From the NCBI RefSeq assembly GCF_003385215.1, contig NZ_PQHW01000050.1, forward strand, positions 1 to 46,921: DNA of 46,921 bases. The letters are read 5' to 3'. Every line of letters starts with the position of its first letter. Position 1 is the first letter of the stretch. This DNA comes from Amycolatopsis thermalba. GTDB lineage: Bacteria; Actinomycetota; Actinomycetes; Mycobacteriales; Pseudonocardiaceae. A model generated the notes under the pieces. The model was given only the letters and a program-made list of their open reading frames with translations, searched no databases and was not told where the DNA came from. Of this stretch, positions 7,899 through 15,497 are shown piece by piece. The position numbers and the translations under genes were made by a program.

Positions 7899-9518
7899 GT
7901 GAAACACGGCAACGGCGGGGACTTGCTCGCCCAGATCCTGATCGACAACGGCGTCGACACCGCGTTCGGCATCGTCAGCGTGCACAACCTGCCGCTGGTG
8001 GAGGCGATCGCGGCGCGGCTGCGGTTCGTCCCGGTGCGGCACGAGGCCGCGGCGGTCAACGCGGCCGACGGGTACGCCCGCGCCCGCGGCGGCCTCGGCG
8101 TCGCGATCACCAGCACCGGCACCGGGGCGGGCAACGCGGCCGGGTCGCTCGTGGAGGCGCTGACCGCGGGCAGCCGGGTGCTGCACGTGACCGGGCAGAT
8201 CGACTCGCCCTACCTCGGGCAGGGGCGCGGGGTCATCCACGAGACCCGCGACCAGCTGGGCATGCTCACCGCGGTGTCGAAGCACGCCGCAACCATCTCT
8301 TCGGTGGCCGAGGCGGAGGACGTGCTGCGGCGCGCGGTCCGGCAGGCCGTGTCCCTCCCCTGTGGACCCTCCAGTGTGGAGTGGCCGATCGATCTGCAGT
8401 ACGCGCGGCACACGTTCACCGCCCGCGGTCCGGAGACCCCCGGGCCGGTACCGTCGCCGGACGAGGCCGCGCTGGCCCGGGCGGAAGAGTTGCTCGCCGC
8501 GGCGCGCCGGCCGGTGATCTGGGCCGGCGGTGGCGCGGTGGGCGCGCGGGACGAGGTGCGGGAGCTGGCCGAGCGGCTGCGGGCGCCGGTGTTCACGAGC
8601 AACTCCGGGCGGGGCACGCTGCCCGAGGACCACGAGCTGGTGGTGGGCAACTTCGCGACCGCGGCGGAGGACCTGCTGGCCGAGGCCGACCTGCTGATCT
8701 CGATCGGCACGCACTTCCGGTCCAACGAGACCAGGCACTACCACCTGGCGCTGCCCGAGCGGCACATCCAGATCGACGTCGACCCCGCCGCCCTGGGCCG
8801 GGTGTACCCGGCGACGGTCGGTATCGCCGGGGAGGCGGCCGAGGTGCTCCGGCGCCTGCGGGGCGGGCCGGGCGATCCGGCGTGGCGGGCGCGGGCGGTG
8901 GCGACGCGGGCCGCCGTGCGGTCGCGGCTGCGTGAGGCGATCGGCCCGTACGCCGAGATCTGCGACGCGATGCGCGCGGGGCTGCCGCGGGAGTCGGTGA
9001 TCGCGCGGGACGTGACGATCCCGTCGAGCCAGTGGGGCAACCGGCTGCTGGAGATCGCCGACCCGCGGACCAACCTGTTCCCGGTCGGCGGCGGGATCGG
9101 GCAGGGCCTGGCGACCGGCATCGGGGCGGCGCTGGCCGGCCGCGACGCGCCCACGCTGGTGATGGCCGGGGACGGCGGGCTGGCCGTGCACCTGGGCGAG
9201 CTGGGCACGCTGGCGCAGGAGAAGCCGTGGCTGGTGCTGGTCGTGTTCAACGACGGCGGGTACGGGGTGCTGCGCAACATGCAGGACCACCACGGCGGCG
9301 CGCGGGCCGGGGTGGACCTCTACACCCCGGACTTCTCGCGGCTGGCGCAGTCGCTGGACCTGCCGTACCAGCTGGTGAGCAAGCCGTCGCTGTTCGGGGA
9401 GGCCCTGGAGAAGGCGGTCGCGCAACACGGCCCGTCCGTGATCGAGGTCGACGTGACGGCGCTGGACCCGGCGCCGCGCCCGTTCGTCCCGCCGGTGCCC
9501 GTCCCCCGGGAGGACTGA
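7899..9518 (+). CDS. Thiamine-diphosphate-dependent enzyme, acetolactate-synthase-like
   Basis: A 539-residue ThDP enzyme with the three usual domains. The N-terminal pyrimidine-binding domain holds the conserved Glu (E49 in PVRHEAAAVNAADGYAR). A middle domain is followed by the pyrophosphate domain with AGDGG through FNDGGYG (the GDG-to-N metal/ThDP motif). Family members decarboxylate or cleave 2-keto acids and related C-C bonds, as in benzoylformate decarboxylase, acetolactate synthase or cyclohexanedione hydrolase. Here it may release an aldehyde that the divergent aldehyde dehydrogenase oxidises (inference). I chose GTG 7899, 6 nt after GAGGAG; an in-frame upstream GTG at 7863 lies inside the previous gene. 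Confidence 0.9.
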   Translation: MKHGNGGDLLAQILIDNGVDTAFGIVSVHNLPLVEAIAARLRFVPVRHEAAAVNAADGYARARGGLGVAITSTGTGAGNAAGSLVEALTAGSRVLHVTGQIDSPYLGQGRGVIHETRDQLGMLTAVSKHAATISSVAEAEDVLRRAVRQAVSLPCGPSSVEWPIDLQYARHTFTARGPETPGPVPSPDEAALARAEELLAAARRPVIWAGGGAVGARDEVRELAERLRAPVFTSNSGRGTLPEDHELVVGNFATAAEDLLAEADLLISIGTHFRSNETRHYHLALPERHIQIDVDPAALGRVYPATVGIAGEAAEVLRRLRGGPGDPAWRARAVATRAAVRSRLREAIGPYAEICDAMRAGLPRESVIARDVTIPSSQWGNRLLEIADPRTNLFPVGGGIGQGLATGIGAALAGRDAPTLVMAGDGGLAVHLGELGTLAQEKPWLVLVVFNDGGYGVLRNMQDHHGGARAGVDLYTPDFSRLAQSLDLPYQLVSKPSLFGEALEKAVAQHGPSVIEVDVTALDPAPRPFVPPVPVPRED

Positions 9519-10105
9519 TGACCACCCCGGCGACCAGCCACCACCACGGACACGCCCCCGCCAACCGGCGGCGCCGCGTCCTCAAGACGGCCGCGCCGCT
9601 GCTCGTGCGCTACCCCGTCGCCGACGTACGCGCCGCCGTGATCGTCCTGCACGACGAGCGCGGGCTCACCGCCGGAGCCGAGGCCGCGTGCCGCGCGCTC
9701 GCCGAGTGCGGGTACCTCGCCGTGGCCCCGCTGCTCTACTACGACACCGGCGGACGGGTCTACCCGCGCGGCAACTTCGCCGCCCTCGAACCGGAGGACC
9801 TCGCCGCCGACGTCGCCGGCGCGCTCGACCACCTGCGGCGGCGCGCGCGAGTCCCGCCCACCGCGTTCACCGGGCTCGGCCAGGGCGCCCACCTCGCCGC
9901 GTGGGCCGCCACCACGCACGGCCTGCCCGCGGTGGGCGTCGAGCCGCGCGAAGGTCCCTGGCCCGGTCTCCCCGAGCTGCCGGTGCTCGCCGCGAACCTG
10001 GGCGAGTCCTGGCTGTCCCTGCGTGACGAAGACGACACCTGGGACGAAGCAGTGCGATTCCTCGATTCAGCCCGCACACTATTGCCCGACGAGGAGACCG
10101 AATGA
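9518..10105 (+). CDS. Dienelactone-hydrolase-like protein without the catalytic Cys
   Basis: A 195-residue alpha/beta protein resembling dienelactone hydrolase, shorter than the usual 230 or more residues. The LHDERGL segment corresponds to the family's conserved Glu region. The nucleophile elbow, normally G-x-C-x-G-G, reads G119-L-G-Q-G-A, so the Cys is replaced by Gly121. A His-rich N-terminus (SHHHGH) may bind metal. The ATG overlaps the preceding stop (TGATG), and the stop overlaps the transporter start. It may be non-catalytic or may use another nucleophile. Its conserved place between an enzyme gene and a transporter gene suggests it is still used. Confidence 0.7.
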   Translation: MTTPATSHHHGHAPANRRRRVLKTAAPLLVRYPVADVRAAVIVLHDERGLTAGAEAACRALAECGYLAVAPLLYYDTGGRVYPRGNFAALEPEDLAADVAGALDHLRRRARVPPTAFTGLGQGAHLAAWAATTHGLPAVGVEPREGPWPGLPELPVLAANLGESWLSLRDEDDTWDEAVRFLDSARTLLPDEETE

Positions 10106-11481
10106 GCATCGACGCCACACCCGCAATGACGCAGGGTGACATCGCGGCCCGGCTGGAACGGCTGCCGATGTCGCGCTGGCAGATCAGCGTTCGCCTGCTG
10201 ATCGGCATCGTGACCTTCTTCGAGGCGTTCGACCAGCTGCTGATCGCCTACACGCTGCCGGTGCTCTCCCGCGAGTGGGGCCTGTCGGCGGCCACCAGCA
10301 CCGCGGCGCTGACCATCGGCTCGATCGGGATGCTGCTCGGCGCGCTGGTCTCCGGCTGGGCCGCCGACCGGATCGGCCGGGTCAAGGTGATCGCGATCTG
10401 CGTCGCGGTCAGCGCCCTGTGCAGCGCCGGCATGGCCGCCTGCGACTCGCTCACCCCGTTCCTCGTCCTGCGGTTCGTGCAGGGGCTCGCGATCGGCGGC
10501 GAGGTGCCCACCGCCGCGGCCTACATCAGCGAGATCACCCGCGCCCACAAGCGCGGCCGGTTCGTGCTGCTCTACGAGGTGGTGTTCCCGGCGGGCCTGG
10601 CGGTGAGCGCGCTGGTCGCGGCGTGGCTGATCCCGCTGTGGGGCTGGCGCTCGCTGTACCTGCTGGCCGCCGTGCCCGGCCTGATGGCGTTCGTGATCCT
10701 GAAGAAGGTGCCGGAGTCGCCGCGCTGGCTCGCCTCGCGCGGCAAGTACGACCGGGCGGCCGCGGCGATGGCGACGATGGAGGCGAAGGTCCAGCGCGCG
10801 ACCGGTGAGCCGCTGCCCGCGCCGGCCGCCGCGGTGCCGGTCACCGCCCCGCAGCAGCGCGGCAACGCCCTGCGCGACCTGTTCGCCGGACGCTACCGGC
10901 GTCGCACGCTGACGGTGTGGACGATCTGGTTCGTCGGCTACCTCGCCAACTACGGCATCACGTCCTGGCTGCCGACGATCTACCGCGGCGTGTTCCACCT
11001 GCCGCTGGGCCAGGCGCTCTGGTACAGCACCGCGACCTCGGCCGCCGGCCTGGCCGGCTGCGTGCTGGCGGCGCTGGTGATCGACCGGATCGGGCGGCGG
11101 ATGGTGCTGGCCGCCGGTCTCGGCGCGACCACCGCGATGCTGGTGGTGCTGGGCGCGCTCGGCGCCGGGTCGCCGGTGCAGCTGCTGGTGTGGTCGTCGC
11201 TGGCGGCGGTGTTCAACTTCGCCGTGAACATCAGCCTGTACCTCTACACGCCCGAGCTGTACCCGACGCGCAGCCGCGCGCTGGGCTGCAGCCTGGGCGG
11301 GGTGATGAACCGGCTGGGCCTGATCCTCGGGCCGATCCTGGTCGGCGCGGTCTACGCCGGCGGCACCGCGCTGGGTTCGGTGTTCCTGCTGATCAGCGGG
11401 ATCACGCTGGTGGGTGCGATCGTGGCCGCGGTGTTCGCGGAGGAGACCCGCGGCCGCACGCTGGAGGAGATCGCGCCCTGA
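10102..11481 (+). CDS. MFS transporter (aromatic acid/sugar porter type), last gene of the operon
   Basis: A 459-residue major facilitator protein with about 12 hydrophobic segments. The first helix carries FFEAFDQLLIAYTLPVL. The loop motif is GWAADRIGRVK, and the central loop has ESPRWLASRGKYDRA, as in AAHS/SP-type proton symporters. It probably brings the pathway substrate into the cell. ATG 10102 overlaps the upstream stop (ATGA). A strong hairpin follows the stop codon, making this the likely operon end. Confidence 0.9.
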   Translation: MSIDATPAMTQGDIAARLERLPMSRWQISVRLLIGIVTFFEAFDQLLIAYTLPVLSREWGLSAATSTAALTIGSIGMLLGALVSGWAADRIGRVKVIAICVAVSALCSAGMAACDSLTPFLVLRFVQGLAIGGEVPTAAAYISEITRAHKRGRFVLLYEVVFPAGLAVSALVAAWLIPLWGWRSLYLLAAVPGLMAFVILKKVPESPRWLASRGKYDRAAAAMATMEAKVQRATGEPLPAPAAAVPVTAPQQRGNALRDLFAGRYRRRTLTVWTIWFVGYLANYGITSWLPTIYRGVFHLPLGQALWYSTATSAAGLAGCVLAALVIDRIGRRMVLAAGLGATTAMLVVLGALGAGSPVQLLVWSSLAAVFNFAVNISLYLYTPELYPTRSRALGCSLGGVMNRLGLILGPILVGAVYAGGTALGSVFLLISGITLVGAIVAAVFAEETRGRTLEEIAP

Positions 11482-11489
11482 CGCCGACG

Positions 11490-11515
11490 GGGGTGCCGGG
11501 TCCGCCCGGCACCCC
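11490..11515 (+). terminator. Hairpin terminator of the aromatic operon
   Basis: A perfect 11-bp stem, GGGGTGCCGGG (11490-11500) with CCCGGCACCCC (11505-11515), around a 4-nt loop. It begins 9 nt after the transporter stop codon, and TTTT follows at 11528-11531. The U tract is short and offset, as is common in high-GC actinobacteria. It sits between the operon and the unrelated LigD-type gene. Confidence 0.75.
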
Positions 11516-11548
11516 GCGACGGGCCGGTTTTCGCGCTAGGTTCGGTCC

Positions 11549-12478
11549 ATGGCCAAGGGCGAGGCGGTGGAGCTGGACGCCGGGAACCACACGGTGCGGA
11601 TCTCGAACCCGCAGCGGGTCTACTTCCCGGCGCGGGGCGAGACGAAGCTCGACCTGGCGCGGTACTACCTGTCCGTGGGCGAGGGGATCGTGCGCGCGCT
11701 GCGGGAGCGGCCGTGCATGCTGCACCGGTTCCCGTCCGGGGTCAGCGGCGACAAGGTGCACCAGAAGCGGGTGCCGGCCGGGGCGCCGCCGTGGCTGGAG
11801 ACGGTGCGCGTGCACTTCCCGCGCTACGACCGGCACGCCGACGAGCTGTGCGTCACCGAGCTGGCCCACGTGATCTGGGCGGTGCAGATGAGTACCGTGG
11901 AATTCCACCCCTGGAACTCGCGGCGCGCGGACACCGAGAAGCCCGACGAGTGGCGCATCGACCTCGACCCCGGCCCGGAGGCCGATTTCGCGCGGGTGCG
12001 GCGGGTGGCGCACGTCGCGCACGAGGTGCTCGACGAGCTGGGCGCCGTGCGCTGGCCGAAGACCTCCGGGGGCAGCGGCCTGCACATCTACGTGCGGATC
12101 GAGCCGCGGTGGGGGTTCAGCGAGGTGCGCCGGGCGGCGCTGGCGTTCGCGCGCGAGGTGGAGCGCCGCGCCCCCGACGACGTGACCACGACGTGGTGGC
12201 GCAAGGACCGCGACCCGGCGCTGGTGTTCGTGGACTACAACCAGAACGCGCGCGACCACACGATCGCGAGCGCGTACTCGGTGCGCGGCGTGCCCGAGGC
12301 GACGGTGTCGACGCCGATCCGGTGGGACGAGATCGACGACGTCGAACCGGGCGACTGCACGATCGCGACGGTCCCCGCGAGGTTCGCCAAGCTCGGCGAC
12401 CTGCACGCCGGCATCGACGACACCGCCTACTCGCTGGAGACGCTGCTGGACTGGGCCGACCGCGACGGGCTGGACTGA
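11549..12478 (+). CDS. Stand-alone LigD-type polymerase/primase (PolDom) protein
   Basis: A 309-residue protein matching the archaeo-eukaryotic primase-like polymerase domain of bacterial LigD. The catalytic acidic motif is WRIDLDPG, followed by SGGSGLHIY (the S-x-G-x-G-x-H motif) and a later Asp in VFVDYNQNARDHTI. No ligase or phosphoesterase domain is attached, and no Ku gene is in the window, so this is the separate-polymerase version known in actinobacteria. It would add nucleotides, often ribonucleotides, during end joining or gap repair. ATG 11549 is taken as the start. It has no obvious link to the catabolic neighbours. Confidence 0.9.
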   Translation: MAKGEAVELDAGNHTVRISNPQRVYFPARGETKLDLARYYLSVGEGIVRALRERPCMLHRFPSGVSGDKVHQKRVPAGAPPWLETVRVHFPRYDRHADELCVTELAHVIWAVQMSTVEFHPWNSRRADTEKPDEWRIDLDPGPEADFARVRRVAHVAHEVLDELGAVRWPKTSGGSGLHIYVRIEPRWGFSEVRRAALAFAREVERRAPDDVTTTWWRKDRDPALVFVDYNQNARDHTIASAYSVRGVPEATVSTPIRWDEIDDVEPGDCTIATVPARFAKLGDLHAGIDDTAYSLETLLDWADRDGLD

Positions 12479-13405
12479 CCGCCGCCGACCGAAGCGGTGG
12501 GGCGCATCCGGAACGCGACGATCAACGCGAGGACGGCGACCACGGCCATGGCCAGGAACGCGTCGGAGAAGGCCGCGCCCGCCGGTCCGGCGAAGAGGGG
12601 ATTCACGGCGCCGCCGCCGCTGTGCTGCCACGCGGTCACCAGCACGCCGAACAGGGCCGGGCCGGTGCCGGCGCCGAGGAACTGCGCGCCCTGCAGGATC
12701 CCGAGCCCGGCACCGGTCTGCTCGGCCGGCAGCGCGCTCGCCGCGGCGCTGATGATCGGGGTGGCGCGAAGATGAACCCGACGCTGAGCCCGGGGATCCC
12801 GACGCCCGCGGGGATCACCGACGCTGCCGTCGCGAAGCTCGACAGGAACAGGGCGAACAGCGCCATCGCCGTGAGACCCGCCAGCCCGGTTCGACCTGCC
12901 GGGTGGCATCTTCCTCGGCCTCGGGGCCGGGCTGGTGCTGTTCGGCATGACCCAGGCGCAGGTCGCCGGCTTCACCGCACCCTCGTCCTGGGCCCGCGCT
13001 TGTCCGCGGGCATCAACCTGTGACGGCGATGATCGAGAGCACCGGCAGCGCGGCCGCGCCCAGCCCCATCACGACCCGCCCGAGCACGAGCACGGGCAAC
13101 TCCGGGGCCAGCGCGCAGACCAGGCTCCCGGCGGCGTAGGCCAGCAGGGCGAAAGCGAACAGACGCCGCAGGCTGACGCGGTCGGAGATGCGGCCGTAGA
13201 AGGGGATGCCGACCGAGAACACCAGCAGGAAGCCGGTGACGACCCGGGCCAGCTCGGCCTCGGAAGCCCCGAACTGCTCGCCGATCGACGGGAGCATGAG
13301 GTTGACCATGTCGCTGGCGATAACCGTGACGAGCACGGCCGGCAGGAGCAGGGCCAGCAGGGCCGGCGTCGAGCCGGTTCGTCCGGTGGTCGGCGTGCCT
13401 GTCAT
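12427..13405 (-). pseudogene. Decayed EmrB/QacA-type MFS transporter with an internally inverted segment
   Basis: Three pieces of one drug-transporter-like gene. The minus-strand N-terminal part (13405 down to about 13013) runs from the first helix to VLSIIAVTG and then a stop; a one-base shift resumes at LMPADKRG. The minus-strand C-terminal part (about 12875 to 12427) reads LTAMALFALFLSSFATAAS, is frame-shifted near 12768, and continues IISAAASALPAEQTGAGLG. Between them, 12887-12991 encodes 35 residues of a central helix on the PLUS strand (RFDLPGGIFLGLGAG... to TAPSSW). About half of a normal transporter is missing. The end overlaps the LigD-type gene by about 50 bp. It cannot make a working protein. 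Confidence 0.85.
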
Positions 13406-13434
13406 GCGGTCGTCCCGTCGCGGCATGAACTGCC

Positions 13435-13451
13435 ACTGTTGTGGTTACAGT
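13435..13451. promoter_or_regulatory. Palindrome upstream of the MFS pseudogene
   Basis: ACTGT-N7-ACAGT lies about 30 bp before the start of the broken transporter gene and about 47 bp beyond the 3' end of the Rrf2 gene. It may be the old operator for the neighbouring regulator. The arms are short, so chance is possible. Confidence 0.35.
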
Positions 13452-13497
13452 CAGGGCGGTAAAGACGGCGGAGGACGTGCCTCCGCCAGTCGGCCGG

Positions 13498-13971
13498 TCA
13501 GCGACTCGCCGGCGCGTGTTCGCGCTCGATGGCCAGCATCTGCCGGAGCAGGTGGGCGATCGTGGTCCGGCCGAGCCGTTCTTCCATGGCCTGTTCCGCC
13601 TCGCGGAACTCCACCTCGAGCAGGGCGCAGATGTTGCGTCCGACCTCGCACGCGTCACTGGGCGGATGGGCGTGCCGCGACAGGATCCGCCCCTCCTCGA
13701 CGGCGGCGTAGGCGTCGTCGAGGGTGATCTCCCGCGCGGCACGGGCGAGGGACCAGCCGCCACCACGCCCCTCGGTGGACCACACCAGGCCCGCGTCGCG
13801 CAGGCTGCCGAGGATGCGCCGCACGAGAACCGGGTTGCTCGCCAGGCTCTCCGCGATCTCCGCCGAGGTCAGCGAGCGGTCACTCCAGCGCACCAACATG
13901 GTGAGCGCGTGAATCGCCACCGCGCTCCTGCTGCTGAGCCCCGCCGTCGGCCCTGGCCGGGTAAGGATCAT
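13498..13971 (-). CDS. Rrf2-family transcriptional regulator
   Basis: A 157-residue protein with the N-terminal winged helix typical of Rrf2 (SSRSAVAIHALTMLVRW, then SLTSAEIAESLASNPVLVRR and GLVWSTEGRGGGWSLAR). Two Cys residues in SDACEVGRNICALL fall where Rrf2 members such as NsrR or IscR bind clusters or sense redox stress; a third Cys is not evident, so an intact Fe-S site is doubtful. It lies upstream of the decayed MFS gene on the same strand and is divergent from the CsbD gene 43 bp away. It probably controlled the transporter. Confidence 0.88.
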   Translation of the reverse strand: MILTRPGPTAGLSSRSAVAIHALTMLVRWSDRSLTSAEIAESLASNPVLVRRILGSLRDAGLVWSTEGRGGGWSLARAAREITLDDAYAAVEEGRILSRHAHPPSDACEVGRNICALLEVEFREAEQAMEERLGRTTIAHLLRQMLAIEREHAPASR

Positions 13972-14014
13972 CCACTGGGGTACCCGGAGCGCTCACCGAC
14001 CGGAAGGACCCGAG

Positions 14015-14200
14015 ATGAGCGGCGAAGACAAGGCCCGGAACAAGGCGGAAGAGCTCAAGGGCAAGGCGAAGGAAGGGCTCGGCAGGGCCACCGGCAACGA
14101 GCAGTGGGAGGCCGAAGGCAAGGGCGAGCAGGGCAAGGCCGACGTCAAGCAGGCGGGCGAGAAGGTCAAGGACGCGGCGAAGGACGTGTTCGACCGCTGA
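14015..14200 (+). CDS. CsbD-family stress-response protein
   Basis: A 61-residue, very hydrophilic, Lys/Glu/Gly-rich protein, MSGEDKARNKAEELKGKAKE onward, matching the CsbD domain (general-stress proteins of unknown mechanism). Length is standard. GGAAGGA lies about 7 nt before the ATG. It is transcribed away from the Rrf2 gene. No membrane segment or Cys is present. Confidence 0.92.
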   Translation: MSGEDKARNKAEELKGKAKEGLGRATGNEQWEAEGKGEQGKADVKQAGEKVKDAAKDVFDR

Positions 14201-14225
14201 CCCTGTGGCACCCGCCACAACCCGG

Positions 14226-14262
14226 TGTACGCATCGCGATCGCCACGTTCAACATGCGTACA
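14226..14262. promoter_or_regulatory. Inverted repeat TGTACGCAT...ATGCGTACA at the benE start
   Basis: Nine-nt perfect arms (14226-14234 and 14254-14262) separated by 19 nt. The right arm runs into the ATG start of benE. No good Shine-Dalgarno sequence precedes that ATG, so the element could be an operator, a structured leader, or both. Confidence 0.55.
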
Positions 14263-15497
14263 TGAGCCTCGACGAGGAGACCCGCGCGCCGCGGTTCGAG
14301 CGACCACCGAAACCGGTTGCCGGGCCGCGGCGGGTGCGCCGGGACCTCACCGGCACCACGCTGACCAACGGCGTGATCGGCCTGGTGTTCTCCGCGACCG
14401 GGCCGATCGCGGTCATCCTCGCCGTCGGGGTGCAGGGCGGGCTGACCCCGGCGCAGCTGGCGTCCTGGATCTTCGGGGTCTTCTTCCTCAACGGCATCCT
14501 CACGGTGCTCGCGTCGTGGCTGTACCGGCGGCCGCTCGCGTTCTTCTGGACGATCCCCGGCACGGTCGTCGTCGGCGGATCGCTGAACCACCTGACCTGG
14601 GCCGAAGTGCTGGGCGCGTTCGTGGTGACGGCGCTGCTGATCCTGGGGATCGGCCTGACCGGCTGGGTGCGCGCGGTGATGGCCGCGCTGCCGATGCCGA
14701 TCGTGATGGCGATGGTCGCCGGGGTGTTCCTGGAGTTCGGGCTCGACCTGGTGACCGCGCTCGGCCTGGACCCGGGCGTCGCGGTCCCGATGGTCGCGGT
14801 GTTCGTGCTGCTCAGCGCGCTGCCATCGGCCGGTCGGCGGCTGCCGCCGATCCTGGGGGCGCTGCTGGCGGGCGCGGTCGCGGTGGCGGTGGCGGGTCGG
14901 TTCGCCCCGGCCGGTTCCGGCTGGCTGGCCGAGCCGTTGCTGCAGGCGCCCCGGTTCACCTGGACCGCGTTGCTGGAGCTGGTCGTGCCGCTGGCGGTGA
15001 CCGTGCTGGTGGTGCAGAACGGCCAGGGCGTGGCGGTGCTGAAGCAGGCCGGCCACGAGCCGCCGACCAACGTGGTGACGGTCCTGTGTGGACTGTGGTC
15101 GCTGCCGGCCGCGGCGGTGGGCGCGGTGTCCACCTGCCTGACCGGGCCGACGAACGCCCTGCTGGTCGCCTCGGGCGAGCGCGAACGCCAGTACACGGCG
15201 GGCCTCGTGTGCGGTGCGGGAGCGGTGGTGACGGGCCTGTTCGCACCGGCGTTCGTGCGCCTGATGCTGGCGACGCCACCCGCGTTCATCGCGGTGCTGG
15301 GCGGGCTGGCGATGCTGCGGGCACTGCAGAGCGCGTTCGTGACGGCCTTCCGCACGAAGTTCACGCTCGGCGCCCTGGTGGCCTTCCTGGTGACCGTGTC
15401 CGGCGTGCAGCCGCTGAACATCAGCGCCGCGTTCTGGGGCCTGGTCGCCGGGCTCGCGGTGTCGGCCCTGCTGGAGCGCGGTGACTTCCGCTCATGA
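14262..15497 (+). CDS. benE: Benzoate/H+ symporter BenE
   Basis: A 411-residue inner-membrane protein of the BenE benzoate transporter family. It has about 12 hydrophobic segments and family signatures such as FWTIPGTVVVGGSLNHL, MPIVMAMVAGVFLEFGLDLV, and CLTGPTNALLVASGE. It would import benzoate with protons for the ben/cat enzymes encoded to the right. I chose ATG 14262 (MSLDEETRAPRFERP); a GTG at 14205 would add 19 poorly supported residues directly after csbD. The 3' end overlaps the convergent LuxR-type gene by 6 bp. Confidence 0.9.
   Translation: MSLDEETRAPRFERPPKPVAGPRRVRRDLTGTTLTNGVIGLVFSATGPIAVILAVGVQGGLTPAQLASWIFGVFFLNGILTVLASWLYRRPLAFFWTIPGTVVVGGSLNHLTWAEVLGAFVVTALLILGIGLTGWVRAVMAALPMPIVMAMVAGVFLEFGLDLVTALGLDPGVAVPMVAVFVLLSALPSAGRRLPPILGALLAGAVAVAVAGRFAPAGSGWLAEPLLQAPRFTWTALLELVVPLAVTVLVVQNGQGVAVLKQAGHEPPTNVVTVLCGLWSLPAAAVGAVSTCLTGPTNALLVASGERERQYTAGLVCGAGAVVTGLFAPAFVRLMLATPPAFIAVLGGLAMLRALQSAFVTAFRTKFTLGALVAFLVTVSGVQPLNISAAFWGLVAGLAVSALLERGDFRS

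Noticed and set aside
12935-13462. Plus-strand ORF over the MFS pseudogene
   Set aside because: Only its first part is meaningful, as the inverted transporter fragment; the remainder is antisense to the N-terminal fragment.
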